A stretch of DNA of 19,274 bases, taken from Acetofilamentum sp. (GTDB lineage: Bacteria > Bacteroidota > Bacteroidia > Bacteroidales > JAFGXI01). The notes beneath the pieces were generated by a model. That model searched no databases. It was given only the letters and a program-made list of their open reading frames with translations, and was not told where the DNA came from. The translations under genes were made by a program, and so were the position numbers. Position 1 is the stretch's first letter; each line of letters opens with the position of its first letter. The stretch spans positions 1 to 19,274 of the forward strand of contig DYOK01000025.1 in the NCBI GenBank assembly GCA_020720565.1, read 5' to 3'. This document shows, one piece after another, positions 1 through 7,738 of this stretch.

Positions 1-17
1 TTCTGAATATATTAATT

Positions 18-25
18 TACTTTTG
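18..25 (+). promoter_or_regulatory. Candidate -7 box for the first gene
   Basis: TACTTTTG matches the Bacteroidota -7 consensus TAnnTTTG exactly and lies 26 bp before the ATG at 52. The matching -33 TTTG would fall at or beyond the left edge of the window, so only half of the promoter can be checked. Confidence 0.45.
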
Positions 26-51
26 CAAAAGTCGACTAAGAATTCTTTTAC

Positions 52-2364
52 ATGAATACATTTTTTAAAGATAAAGCAGCATTTATAACCCTGCTTATAC
101 TGGCTACTTTTATTGTGTTTTACTTTTATGGAAAAGTAATAATTGAACCCAATAGTTATATTTTTGCCGATAAAGGTGATGGTATTAAAAATTATTATAC
201 CTATTTATATCACATCAACAAAGATGCTGGTTATTCTGAATTCTCTGGAATGAACTATCCTTATGGCGAAAGTATTTTTTATACCGATTGTCATCCTGGT
301 CTCGCTAATTCATTGAAATTTTTAAATCAAATTAGCCCAATATTTGGCGAATATGCAATAGGAATTTTGAACTTCATTTTAATACTTTCAATTTTTCTGA
401 CTTTCATAATTATTTTCTATCTTCTACGCGAATTTGGAAATGATAAATGGTTTTCGGTATTATTTAGTGTTGGAATTACCTTGTTATCTCCGCAGATTTT
501 TAGGCTTTCAGGTCATCTTGCTCTGTCTTATAGCATTGCTATTCCATTAGGCTGGTTGCTTATGCTAAAAATGTTAAAACAACCCAATAAAAGCAAGTGG
601 TATATTCTCCTTTTATTAAATAATTTACTTTGGCTTTTTATTCATGCGTATTTAGGCGTAATACTAATTTCGTTCTTATTTGTGTGGTTTGTTTTTCAAT
701 TATTTCAAAAGACGAATTCTCGAAATAATATAGGGTTCATTTTCAAATCCTCATTAAGTATCATTTTCCCAATATTGTTTTTTTATATTTGGGTAAGTTT
801 GACCGATTCGCACGTTGGACGAACTGATAACCCATCTGGTTTTTTTCTTTATAATGCAGAACCTGACGATATCTTTTTACCAAACCATCCTCCATTAAGA
901 CCTATATGGGATTATTTGACAAATAATATTATCAAACAAAAATGGGAAGCATTCTCGTATGTGGGCTTGTTTAGTACTTTGTCTTTTTTAACGATAATTA
1001 TTACGGGCTTATTTTTTATAGTTGCCAAAAAAAATAGAACCAAGTACTCGAACTTTTTTGAGGACAAGTTACTGAATACTTCATTATGGGCATCAATTAT
1101 AGTTTTACTCTTTGCTTTTGGTATTCCGTTTAAGCAAATTAATGGATTAATTGATTGGCTTCCTATTTTTAAACAATTTAGAGCGACAGGTCGATTTACA
1201 TGGATATTCTTTTTTGTATTATCTATTTTCTCCGCAGTATATGCCAATAAATTCGTTTCAAGTTTAAAAGGCACCAAGCAAAAAGTATTAACTGTTTTAT
1301 TGATTTTGTTTGGTTTTTTTAATATTTTCGAAGGATTTCCTTATCATGCTGATGTTTCTAATTCGATAACCAACACTCCGAATTATTTTAAGAAGAACAG
1401 TTTGTACCAACTACCACAAAATATAGATTTATCGCATTTTCAAGCAATAATACCCTTGCCTTTTTATCATTACGGATCAGAAAGTTTCGAAAGAATTCGG
1501 CATGACGAAACTGTTAAAGCTTCAATTTTAGTTTCATATTATTCAGGGATTCCCATGTTTGCAGCAAATCTAACACGTATTGCAATTTGGGAAAGCAGAA
1601 ATATTATCGAAATGATGGGTCCAAGTTATTATCCCAAAACTATTGTTAAAGATTTATCGTCTAATCTGCCTTTTTTGTTGATCACAACAAAAGACGAAGT
1701 CAGCGAATATGAAGCTCAATTATTACAAAAAGCAAAATTAATTTTCCAGTCCGACCAAATTTCGCTCTATAATTTGGATAAAGATGCTCTGTTTGAAGAT
1801 CGATCAAATCAAATAATCTCTAGATTTGAAGTTTCAAAGAGTAAATTAATCCGAATTAACGATTTGTTATTTACTTCCGATTCTAGCTTTGTTTACAAGA
1901 ATGATTTTGATAAAAACCCTTCAGAATTTAAGTTACATGGTAATGGTGCATATAGTGCTAAAAAAGAAGGGAAAAATATAATTGCAGGAATTCCGCCACA
2001 TACTTTAAGAACAAACACAAAATATCGTTTTAGAATTTGGATGTATAATGGTGGAAAAGATGCGATAAATGATTGGTTTCGTTTTATGGTAGAGGAGTTT
2101 AATCAGGCACAAGATCAATTTATCACAACCACATTTTTTCCTGACAAATCGGAAGTTATTTTCGGTAATTGGTCACTAATTGAGGGTGATTTTGTAGTCC
2201 GAGATTCTGAACATGCATTTTCGTTTGTTACCATTGGTAAAGAGGGTTCTAAATCTAATTTCTTTGCAGATGAACTTCTAATCACTGAACATGGTGTTGA
2301 TATATACCAAATCTCGAAGGATACATTGTTCTATAACAATCATATTATTCCGTATAAAAAATAA
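52..2364 (+). CDS. Large polytopic membrane protein, GT-C glycosyltransferase-like
   Basis: Hypothetical membrane protein of 770 residues. About ten hydrophobic segments are visible in residues 1-430, with a short charged loop after the first that reads GDGIKNYYTY. The remaining ~340 residues look soluble. The topology (acidic first loop, many helices, a charged RATGRF loop near residue 380, then a large outer domain) resembles GT-C lipid-linked-sugar glycosyltransferases such as YfhO- or DUF6311-like proteins, but I see no motif that proves activity. Residues ~620-755 are strand-rich (KYRFRIWMYNGG, NWSLIEGDF, FFADELLI) and look like a jelly-roll, carbohydrate-binding-type domain. The ATG at 52 gives a normal first membrane helix. 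The gene stands alone, with a terminator 57 bp after its stop. The fold class is a moderately sure inference; the substrate is unknown. Confidence 0.7.
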   Translation: MNTFFKDKAAFITLLILATFIVFYFYGKVIIEPNSYIFADKGDGIKNYYTYLYHINKDAGYSEFSGMNYPYGESIFYTDCHPGLANSLKFLNQISPIFGEYAIGILNFILILSIFLTFIIIFYLLREFGNDKWFSVLFSVGITLLSPQIFRLSGHLALSYSIAIPLGWLLMLKMLKQPNKSKWYILLLLNNLLWLFIHAYLGVILISFLFVWFVFQLFQKTNSRNNIGFIFKSSLSIIFPILFFYIWVSLTDSHVGRTDNPSGFFLYNAEPDDIFLPNHPPLRPIWDYLTNNIIKQKWEAFSYVGLFSTLSFLTIIITGLFFIVAKKNRTKYSNFFEDKLLNTSLWASIIVLLFAFGIPFKQINGLIDWLPIFKQFRATGRFTWIFFFVLSIFSAVYANKFVSSLKGTKQKVLTVLLILFGFFNIFEGFPYHADVSNSITNTPNYFKKNSLYQLPQNIDLSHFQAIIPLPFYHYGSESFERIRHDETVKASILVSYYSGIPMFAANLTRIAIWESRNIIEMMGPSYYPKTIVKDLSSNLPFLLITTKDEVSEYEAQLLQKAKLIFQSDQISLYNLDKDALFEDRSNQIISRFEVSKSKLIRINDLLFTSDSSFVYKNDFDKNPSEFKLHGNGAYSAKKEGKNIIAGIPPHTLRTNTKYRFRIWMYNGGKDAINDWFRFMVEEFNQAQDQFITTTFFPDKSEVIFGNWSLIEGDFVVRDSEHAFSFVTIGKEGSKSNFFADELLITEHGVDIYQISKDTLFYNNHIIPYKK

Positions 2365-2420
2365 TTATCATCAAAACATTTGTTAATCTGAGCAAAAATT
2401 TGCTCATTAACTCAAAAACT

Positions 2421-2456
2421 AAAAAAGCAGCCTTAGATTTTAAGACTGCTTTTTTT
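2421..2456. terminator. Two-way intrinsic terminator
   Basis: AAAAAAGCAG-c-CTTA pairs with TAAG-a-CTGCTTTTTT across a 4-6 nt loop, with one C/A mismatch. A run of seven T follows on the + strand and a T-run also follows on the - strand. It lies between the end of the membrane protein gene (+) and the end of queA (-), as expected for a shared terminator of converging genes. Confidence 0.8.
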
Positions 2457-2462
2457 GTAACT

Positions 2463-2552
2463 AAGTAGTTAGAATAATTTAATGTCGTATTCTATTGATC
2501 TATAGTATTGATAAAAAGTAAGTTAGCGAAATACAAAATAGGTCGAAGACCT
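2463..2552 (+). repeat. Dispersed ~90 bp repeat, copy 1
   Basis: This 90 bp segment matches 11675-11764 without gaps at 72 of 90 positions by hand count, and its ends match 18075-18156. Well-kept parts are AATGTCGTATT, ATTGATAAA, AAGTTAG and the right-end AGGTCGAAGACCT, a 5 bp stem on a GAA triloop. Here the hairpin at 2540-2552 is flanked by AAAATA and TATTTT, which lengthen the stem; read on the - strand it lies 15 bp past the queA stop and could help terminate queA. No terminal inverted repeats or reading frame are seen. Its function is unknown. Confidence 0.8.
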
Positions 2553-2567
2553 TATTTTTGTTTGAAA

Positions 2568-3620
2568 TTATTCAATAATAAACATAGCGTCGCCGTATGT
2601 TCCAAAATTGTATTCCTCTTTAATAGCGGTTTGATATGTGTCCATTATTAAGTCATAACCACCAAATGCGGCCACTGTCATCAATAAAGTAGAGTAGGGT
2701 GTATGGAAGTTAGAAATCATTCGGTTGGCGATTCTAAAATCGTACGGAGGGAACAAAAATTTGTTGGTCCAACCTTCGTATGGCTTCAATCGATTGTCTG
2801 TTGATACAGACGTTTCGATGGTGCGCAATACGGTAGTTCCAACAGCACAAATATTTCGATTTAAGTCTTTGGCTCTATTAACTATTTTGCAAGCGGCTTC
2901 GTCAATTCTAATCTCTTCGGAATACATTTTATGCTTTGTCAAATCTTCGACATCGACTTTGCTAAAATTTCCTAAACTGGCATGTAACATTACGTTGGCG
3001 AAGTCTATCCCTTTAATTTCCATACGCTTAAGCAATTCTCTGCTAAAATGCAGACCTGCGGTTGGTGCAGCGACAGCACCCTCATGCTCGGCATATATTG
3101 TTTGATATCTGTGGCTATCATCAGGAACTACGTCGCGATTAAGTAAATTTTTAGGAATTGGAGTCTCACCTAAGCGGTACAGTACATTCTTAAATTCCTG
3201 GTAATCGCCATCAAAAAGGAAACGCAAGGTTCTTCCTCTGCTGGTTGTATTGTCAATTACTTCGGCAACCAATTCGTCGTTTCCAAAATACAATTTGTTA
3301 CCAATTCTGATCTTACGTGCTGGGTCAACCAAAACATCCCATAATTTCTGATCGCGATTAAGCTCTCTTAGCAAAAAGACTTCGATTTCGGCACCTGTTT
3401 TTTCTTTGTTCCCAAATAAACGAGCTGGAAATACTTTTGTATTGTTGAAAATAAGTAAATCTTTCTCGTCGAAGTACTCAATAATATCTTTAAATACACG
3501 ATGCTCTATTTGGCCTGTGCTTTTATGGAGTACCATAAGGCGAGAAGCATCTCTATTTTCTGCGGGATGTAAGGCAATTCGCTCTTTGGGTAAGGTGAAT
3601 TTAAATTTCGAAAGTTTCAT
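2568..3620 (-). CDS. queA: S-adenosylmethionine:tRNA ribosyltransferase-isomerase QueA
   Basis: QueA transfers and rearranges the ribose of SAM onto 7-aminomethyl-7-deazaguanine at position 34 of tRNAs with GUN anticodons, giving epoxyqueuosine, the next-to-last step of queuosine synthesis. It is a cytosolic enzyme. The 350-residue length is the family norm. Family blocks visible include the N-terminal LPKERIALHP, FNNTKVFPARL (~58-68), the GAEIEVFLL block, PTAGLHFS (~186-193), HASLGNFSKV, VGTTVLRTIE and the C-terminal FHTPYSTLLMTVAAFGG. The ATG at 3620 is 13 bp after the truB stop, so the two are probably co-transcribed and translationally linked. queA is last in the run ftsX-DUF3098-uppP-truB-queA. 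Confidence 0.96.
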   Translation of the reverse strand: MKLSKFKFTLPKERIALHPAENRDASRLMVLHKSTGQIEHRVFKDIIEYFDEKDLLIFNNTKVFPARLFGNKEKTGAEIEVFLLRELNRDQKLWDVLVDPARKIRIGNKLYFGNDELVAEVIDNTTSRGRTLRFLFDGDYQEFKNVLYRLGETPIPKNLLNRDVVPDDSHRYQTIYAEHEGAVAAPTAGLHFSRELLKRMEIKGIDFANVMLHASLGNFSKVDVEDLTKHKMYSEEIRIDEAACKIVNRAKDLNRNICAVGTTVLRTIETSVSTDNRLKPYEGWTNKFLFPPYDFRIANRMISNFHTPYSTLLMTVAAFGGYDLIMDTYQTAIKEEYNFGTYGDAMFIIE

Positions 3621-3633
3621 GAGTATTTTTATT

Positions 3634-4323
3634 TTACAATGTTATACTAAATTGATTTTCAAATTGTTGTATATCAATCGCTTGGTCGATATGGTAGTCA
3701 CCAATTTGAGTGCGTTCTAATTTTGTGAGATACGCCACAGTGTCTAATGCCAAGCCTAAATCTCTGGCAATAGAACGAATGTAGGTTCCTTTACTACAGT
3801 GTATTTGAAGCGTAACTTTTGGCAAATCGAATTCCAACAATTCTATCTTGTAAATGGTAATTGGTTTTGACTTAAGTTCGGCTACAATTCCTTTTCTAGC
3901 CAATTGGTAGGCTCGTTTTCCGTTAATGTTAATAGCCGAAAACATTGGAGGTATTTGATCTTGTGCCCCTTCGAATTGTTGTAAAGTTTGTAACAAAAGT
4001 TCTTTTGTAATGTGTTGATAATCTTTCGTTTGATCGACTTCAGTTTCTAAATCGAACGAAGGTGTCGAGCGTCCAAATTCTATTGTGGTGATATAGGTCT
4101 TGTTTAAACCCATAAATTGATCGATTGTTTTTGTGGCTTTACCAGTACAAACTATCATTAAACCAGTGGCTAAGGGATCTAACGTACCTGCGTGTCCAAC
4201 CTTGATATTGCGTTTGTTCAAACTTTTTCGAATAATATTTCGAGCTTTGTTGACCAAATCAAACGAAGTCCAAGTTAAGTCTTTGTTAAATAGTAATATT
4301 TCTCCTTCTTCGAAGTTTTTCAT
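3634..4323 (-). CDS. truB: tRNA pseudouridine-55 synthase TruB (short form)
   Basis: TruB converts U55 of the tRNA T-loop to pseudouridine. The block GHAGTLDPLATG (about residues 43-54) holds the catalytic Asp of GTLDP. Other family blocks are LTWTSFDLVNKAR near the N-terminus, the KTY motif, FEGAQDQIPPMFSA and CSKGTYIRSIARDLG. At about 229 residues it lacks the extra C-terminal PUA-type region of the ~310-residue E. coli protein, as is common in this phylum. I chose the ATG at 4323; an in-frame TTG two codons upstream (4329) is also open but less likely. A perfect 10 bp palindrome GTTCTAGAAC lies at 4337-4346, 13 bp before the ATG. The 183 bp gap after uppP may hold an internal promoter (see 4471-4478). 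queA follows after 13 bp. Confidence 0.95.
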   Translation of the reverse strand: MKNFEEGEILLFNKDLTWTSFDLVNKARNIIRKSLNKRNIKVGHAGTLDPLATGLMIVCTGKATKTIDQFMGLNKTYITTIEFGRSTPSFDLETEVDQTKDYQHITKELLLQTLQQFEGAQDQIPPMFSAININGKRAYQLARKGIVAELKSKPITIYKIELLEFDLPKVTLQIHCSKGTYIRSIARDLGLALDTVAYLTKLERTQIGDYHIDQAIDIQQFENQFSITL

Positions 4324-4470
4324 TTTCAAGATATTAGTTCTAGAACGAGATTGAATTAGAGTTCATTTGATTGTTTTCTGTGTTGATTATAATATCGAAG
4401 ATGGCACTTAACATAGAAAATTAATTGGAGTATTTGATATCGTGTTTATGATTTACAGTTTTGGTTTGTC

Positions 4471-4478
4471 CAAAAATA
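4471..4478 (-). promoter_or_regulatory. Possible -7 box for truB-queA
   Basis: On the - strand TATTTTTG fits TAnnTTTG in the gap between uppP and truB. The only -33-like bases (TTG at 4501-4503) are 22 bp away, longer than the usual ~19, so support is weak. If real, truB would carry a leader of ~140 nt. Confidence 0.25.
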
Positions 4479-4506
4479 CTTGTCAAACCTTTAAATATTC
4501 CAATTT

Positions 4507-5313
4507 TTATATAATGTTTAAATCGTATCCTGCACCTAAAAAAGCTAAAATGGTTAATCCTAAAATTATTCTGTAATAACCAAACCATTTAAATCCATAT
4601 TGTGTTAAAAGATGAATAAATGTTTTGATTGCAATGGTCGCCACAATAAAAGCAACTACATTGCCAATTATTAGAACCGTCAAATTGTCAGTTAGTAACT
4701 TTGCACCATCGGGTTCGGATACTAATTTTAGTAGTTTATACCCCGAAGCTGCCGCCATGGTTGGCACCGCTAAAAAGAAAGAAAATTCTGCAGCAGTTTT
4801 TCTGCTAAGCTTTTGTGTCATGCCGCCAATTATGGTGGCTGCTGAGCGCGAAACGCCAGGTATCATGGCAATCACTTGGAATAAACCTATGGTTAATGCA
4901 GTTTTATGGCTAATTGAAGGCTCGACATGGTTTTGATCGTCATTATGTTTAAACCATTTGTCGACAAAAATCAGAATAACACCACCTAAAACCAACATAA
5001 CGGCTACTACTACAACGTTTTCGAGTAATTCGTCAATAATATCACTAAATATTAAACCAAAGACTGCCGCAGGCAAAAACGCAACCATTAACTTAATATA
5101 AAAGTCAAAATTTTGTAAAAAGCGACGCCAATAAAGGAAAACAACCGAAAGAATAGCCCCGAACTGAATATTGACAGTGTATGCCGAAACAAAATCGGAA
5201 TGAACCACCCCAAGTACTTTTTCGCCAATAATCATATGACCAGTCGACGAGACAGGTAAGAATTCTGTAATTCCCTCAATAATAGCAATTATGACCGATT
5301 GAAATATTGTCAT
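4507..5313 (-). CDS. uppP: Undecaprenyl-diphosphatase UppP (BacA family)
   Basis: This integral membrane enzyme removes a phosphate from undecaprenyl diphosphate, returning the lipid carrier to cell-wall and surface-glycan synthesis; extra copies are known to confer bacitracin resistance. The 268-residue length and ~8 hydrophobic segments fit. Both signature motifs are present: EGITEFLPVSSTGH at residues 13-26 (two Glu plus His26) and PGVSRSAAT at 152-160 with its Ser and Arg. The ATG at 5313 is 5 bp after the DUF3098 stop, so the two are in one operon under ftsX. Its product supplies the undecaprenyl phosphate used by the WecA-type enzyme encoded at 6677, although that gene is divergently transcribed. 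Confidence 0.96.
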   Translation of the reverse strand: MTIFQSVIIAIIEGITEFLPVSSTGHMIIGEKVLGVVHSDFVSAYTVNIQFGAILSVVFLYWRRFLQNFDFYIKLMVAFLPAAVFGLIFSDIIDELLENVVVVAVMLVLGGVILIFVDKWFKHNDDQNHVEPSISHKTALTIGLFQVIAMIPGVSRSAATIIGGMTQKLSRKTAAEFSFFLAVPTMAAASGYKLLKLVSEPDGAKLLTDNLTVLIIGNVVAFIVATIAIKTFIHLLTQYGFKWFGYYRIILGLTILAFLGAGYDLNII

Positions 5314-5318
5314 ATAGC

Positions 5319-5561
5319 TTATTTAGGTTTCTTCATTATGGCATAAATCTCGAGAACGAAACCAGCCAAAATAAATAATGGTGCAATCGTAATCCTTTGA
5401 CTCGAAAAAAGGTCTTGACTAAATTCGGTTGATGAACTTGCCCCTCCGCCCGACATTAGAAAATAACCTATAACCATCAGTAAAAAACCTGCGGCTATCA
5501 GGATATAATTGATTTTTCCTAATGCAAAGCCTTGCTTTACGTTTTGATTGCTTGTCGCCAT
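5319..5561 (-). CDS. DUF3098 small membrane protein
   Basis: 80-residue protein with two hydrophobic segments, about residues 17-36 (YILIAAGFLLMVIGYFLM) and 59-75 (IAPLFILAGFVLEIYAI), joined by a Gly/Ser-rich loop. This matches DUF3098, a Bacteroidota family usually found between ftsX and uppP. Both ends are probably cytoplasmic, with a Lys-rich C-terminus. Its position 22 bp after ftsX and 5 bp before uppP suggests a role in envelope or division-linked work. No biochemical function is known to me. Confidence 0.88.
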   Translation of the reverse strand: MATSNQNVKQGFALGKINYILIAAGFLLMVIGYFLMSGGGASSSTEFSQDLFSSQRITIAPLFILAGFVLEIYAIMKKPK

Positions 5562-5583
5562 TGTATGAAAAATTATAATTTGA

Positions 5584-6459
5584 TTAATAATAAAGTTCTT
5601 GTTCTTTTATTTTCAAATATTTTGAAACTGCAAAAAATGTGGCTAAATACGAAATGACCATGCCCGAAACGATTAAACTAATAATCAATATGCCATAGAA
5701 TTCAGCCTGATTATAGAAAAATAGTCCTGCAAAATCGTTACGGAGCAAAAATAGCAATGCATACAAAATTCCAATTGCAATTAAACTCGATGCCAATCCA
5801 ATAATTAAACTTGTGGTTAAGAAAGGCTGTCTTATAAAGGATTTTGAGGCACCAACTAGCTTCATGGTTCTAATTACAAAACGCTGAGAATATATCGATA
5901 GCCGAATCGTGTTGTTGATTAAAGTATACGAAGTAATGAACAGTAATATCCCAAAAACACTTAAAATAAAATTGATTTTATTAACGTTGTTCTCAATTAA
6001 AGTTAGCAGGTCTTTTTGATAAACGATTTCTTTAACTTGTGGATATTGTGCTAAATTTTTCTGTATGGCTTGTAAACTATCGGTTTGTGCATAATCAGAA
6101 TAAAAATATAAATTTATAGAAGCAGACAAGGGATTCATACCCAAAAAACTAATAAAATCCTCTCCGAGTTCTTCTTTTAATATTTTTGCAGCATCCTCTT
6201 TTGTGATGAGTTCTGTAGATTTCACATAAGGTTTGGCATCTAAAAGCTTTTTTAATTTATTTAAGTCGGCAGGCTTTACATCATCGTTTAAGTATATTGT
6301 AAGGCCAATGTTTTCTTTTACATATTTAGATAGACGCTGTGTATTTAAACCTAGGAATCCAATTATGCCAAGAATAAATAGTACTAACGATATACTGACT
6401 GTTGTAGTGATGTAAGAACTGCGTAATTTACGCTTTGCAATGGTGTTGGTATGGCTCAT
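5584..6459 (-). CDS. ftsX: Cell-division protein FtsX
   Basis: FtsX is the membrane half of the FtsEX complex, which passes ATP-driven conformational change to peptidoglycan hydrolases at the division site. The 291-residue protein shows the FtsX layout: a short basic N-terminus, one membrane helix at ~18-40, a periplasmic domain at ~45-155 with the family-type segment NIGLTIYLNDDVKPADL, then three helices at ~160-182, 215-240 and 255-282. The cytoplasmic loop RTMKLVGASKSFIRQPF is the typical FtsX/MacB-fold loop. ftsE is not adjacent, as is common in this phylum. It is the first gene of the five-gene run, and the 217 bp upstream is shared with the divergent wecA-like gene. Confidence 0.94.
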   Translation of the reverse strand: MSHTNTIAKRKLRSSYITTTVSISLVLFILGIIGFLGLNTQRLSKYVKENIGLTIYLNDDVKPADLNKLKKLLDAKPYVKSTELITKEDAAKILKEELGEDFISFLGMNPLSASINLYFYSDYAQTDSLQAIQKNLAQYPQVKEIVYQKDLLTLIENNVNKINFILSVFGILLFITSYTLINNTIRLSIYSQRFVIRTMKLVGASKSFIRQPFLTTSLIIGLASSLIAIGILYALLFLLRNDFAGLFFYNQAEFYGILIISLIVSGMVISYLATFFAVSKYLKIKEQELYY

Positions 6460-6484
6460 CTAATGTACGAATATTAACGAATCA

Positions 6485-6492
6485 CAAATATA
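6485..6492 (-). promoter_or_regulatory. Candidate -7 box for the ftsX operon
   Basis: On the - strand TATATTTG fits TAnnTTTG exactly and lies 25 bp before the ftsX ATG. The upstream -33 region (CTGTTTTA) is a poor match to TTTG, so this is a half-supported promoter. Confidence 0.45.
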
Positions 6493-6582
6493 ATCATCCC
6501 TATCTTAAAACAGTACAGTTTTTTAGTTTATTATTCTTAATGTTTCTTAATAATTTATTGAAATATTTCGTTTAAATCTGTT

Positions 6583-6590
6583 TAACTTTG
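6583..6590 (+). promoter_or_regulatory. Candidate -7 box for the wecA-like gene
   Basis: TAACTTTG fits TAnnTTTG exactly. The nearest -33-like bases are ATTG at 6557-6560, 22 bp upstream, slightly far. It would leave a leader of roughly 80 nt before the ATG at 6677. Confidence 0.45.
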
Positions 6591-6676
6591 TGTTCGTTAC
6601 AAACAGATAATTTTTAAGGACAACTGTTCGACTATTTTCTGTTTGAACATTTTTCTAACTCAGGTTTTCTATAATT

Positions 6677-7738
6677 ATGATTGAAAGTTTATTTTCCAGT
6701 TTTATAACCAGTTTGGTGCTGGTATTTGCCATTATTCCTTCCTTAATTGCCGTCGCAAAAGTCAAGAAATTGTACGACGAGCCTAATCACAGAACGTCGC
6801 ATACCACAGCTGTTCCAACACTTGGCGGAGTTGCATTTTATGTGGCAATTGTATTTTCTTTAACTTTTTGGTCAGATTTCGCCTCGCCCTCCATTATCAA
6901 ATATGTCATTGCAGCCATGACAGTTGTGACTTTTATTGGCCTTAAAGACGATTTGTTAGGTTTGGCTGCATTTCATAAATTAATGGGGCAGATGTTTGCT
7001 GCCATGGTTTTGGTGATATGGGGAAATATTCGCCTTACATCATTTTATGGCATTTTTGGATTGTACGAATTGCCCTATATAATTTCTGTCATATTCACAA
7101 TTTTTACAATATTAGTGATTGTCAATTCTTTTAATCTAATTGACGGAATCAATGGGTTGGCGGCCGGCATTACAATTCAAGCGGCATTAGTTTTTGGAAT
7201 TTGGTTCTACATGGTCGACGAAAATTCACAATCGGCACTATTGGCATTTACTTTAATTGGGGCTTTAGTCTCATTTTTAAGATATAATTTGGCACCATCT
7301 AAAATTTTTATGGGCGATACTGGCTCGTTACTTTTAGGAATCATAATGTCGGTCTTGGCAATCAACTTTATCGAAATTAATGGACATGCTGCTGGACGAC
7401 ATGCATTTAGCTCTGGACCAGCATTGGCTATGGGTGTATTAGCATACCCTCTGTTCGATTTACTAAGAAGTTTTACCATTCGGCTTTCTAAAGGTCAATC
7501 GCCGTTTATGCCCGACAGAAATCACGTGCATCATATTATGTTAGACAATGGCTTTTCGCACGAAGCTTCGACTGTAATTATTGTGCTTTTTAATTTGCTG
7601 ATTATCTCAATTATTTTTGTTTTAAATCAAATTGGAAATTATTTATTAGGATTGCTTATTATTTTTTTGATGTTAGCTTTTGTTCAGATTTTTAAATATT
7701 CCTCAAAAAAGAAAAAAAATAAAGTCCATGCCCATTAA
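6677..7738 (+). CDS. wecA: WecA/TagO-type polyprenyl-phosphate sugar-1-phosphate transferase
   Basis: This MraY/WecA family membrane enzyme moves a sugar-1-phosphate (GlcNAc-1-P in WecA and TagO) from its UDP-sugar to undecaprenyl phosphate, the first step of many surface glycans. The 353 residues show ~10-11 hydrophobic segments and all family blocks: DEPNHRTSH...PTLGG (34-51), the Mg-binding DD at 91-92, NSFNLIDGINGLA (150-162), GDTGS (213-217), and DRNHVHH (280-286), which marks the WecA/TagO branch rather than MraY. The lysine-rich C-terminal tail overlaps the next gene by 11 bp, so the two are translationally coupled. The sugar used cannot be told from sequence alone. Confidence 0.93.
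   Translation: MIESLFSSFITSLVLVFAIIPSLIAVAKVKKLYDEPNHRTSHTTAVPTLGGVAFYVAIVFSLTFWSDFASPSIIKYVIAAMTVVTFIGLKDDLLGLAAFHKLMGQMFAAMVLVIWGNIRLTSFYGIFGLYELPYIISVIFTIFTILVIVNSFNLIDGINGLAAGITIQAALVFGIWFYMVDENSQSALLAFTLIGALVSFLRYNLAPSKIFMGDTGSLLLGIIMSVLAINFIEINGHAAGRHAFSSGPALAMGVLAYPLFDLLRSFTIRLSKGQSPFMPDRNHVHHIMLDNGFSHEASTVIIVLFNLLIISIIFVLNQIGNYLLGLLIIFLMLAFVQIFKYSSKKKKNKVHAH

Noticed and set aside
912..1277. Open frame of 121 codons on the - strand inside the first gene
   Set aside because: Lies wholly within a longer, clearly coding + strand gene; its translation is low-complexity and matches no family.
2463..2552. Repeat copy 1 as part of a CRISPR array or insertion sequence
   Set aside because: Copies are kilobases apart, with no spacers, no terminal inverted repeats and no transposase nearby.
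4465..4490. GGTTTG...CAAACC hairpin after uppP as a terminator
   Set aside because: Only a 6 bp stem with a large loop and no T-run on the - strand; truB is probably still reached by read-through.
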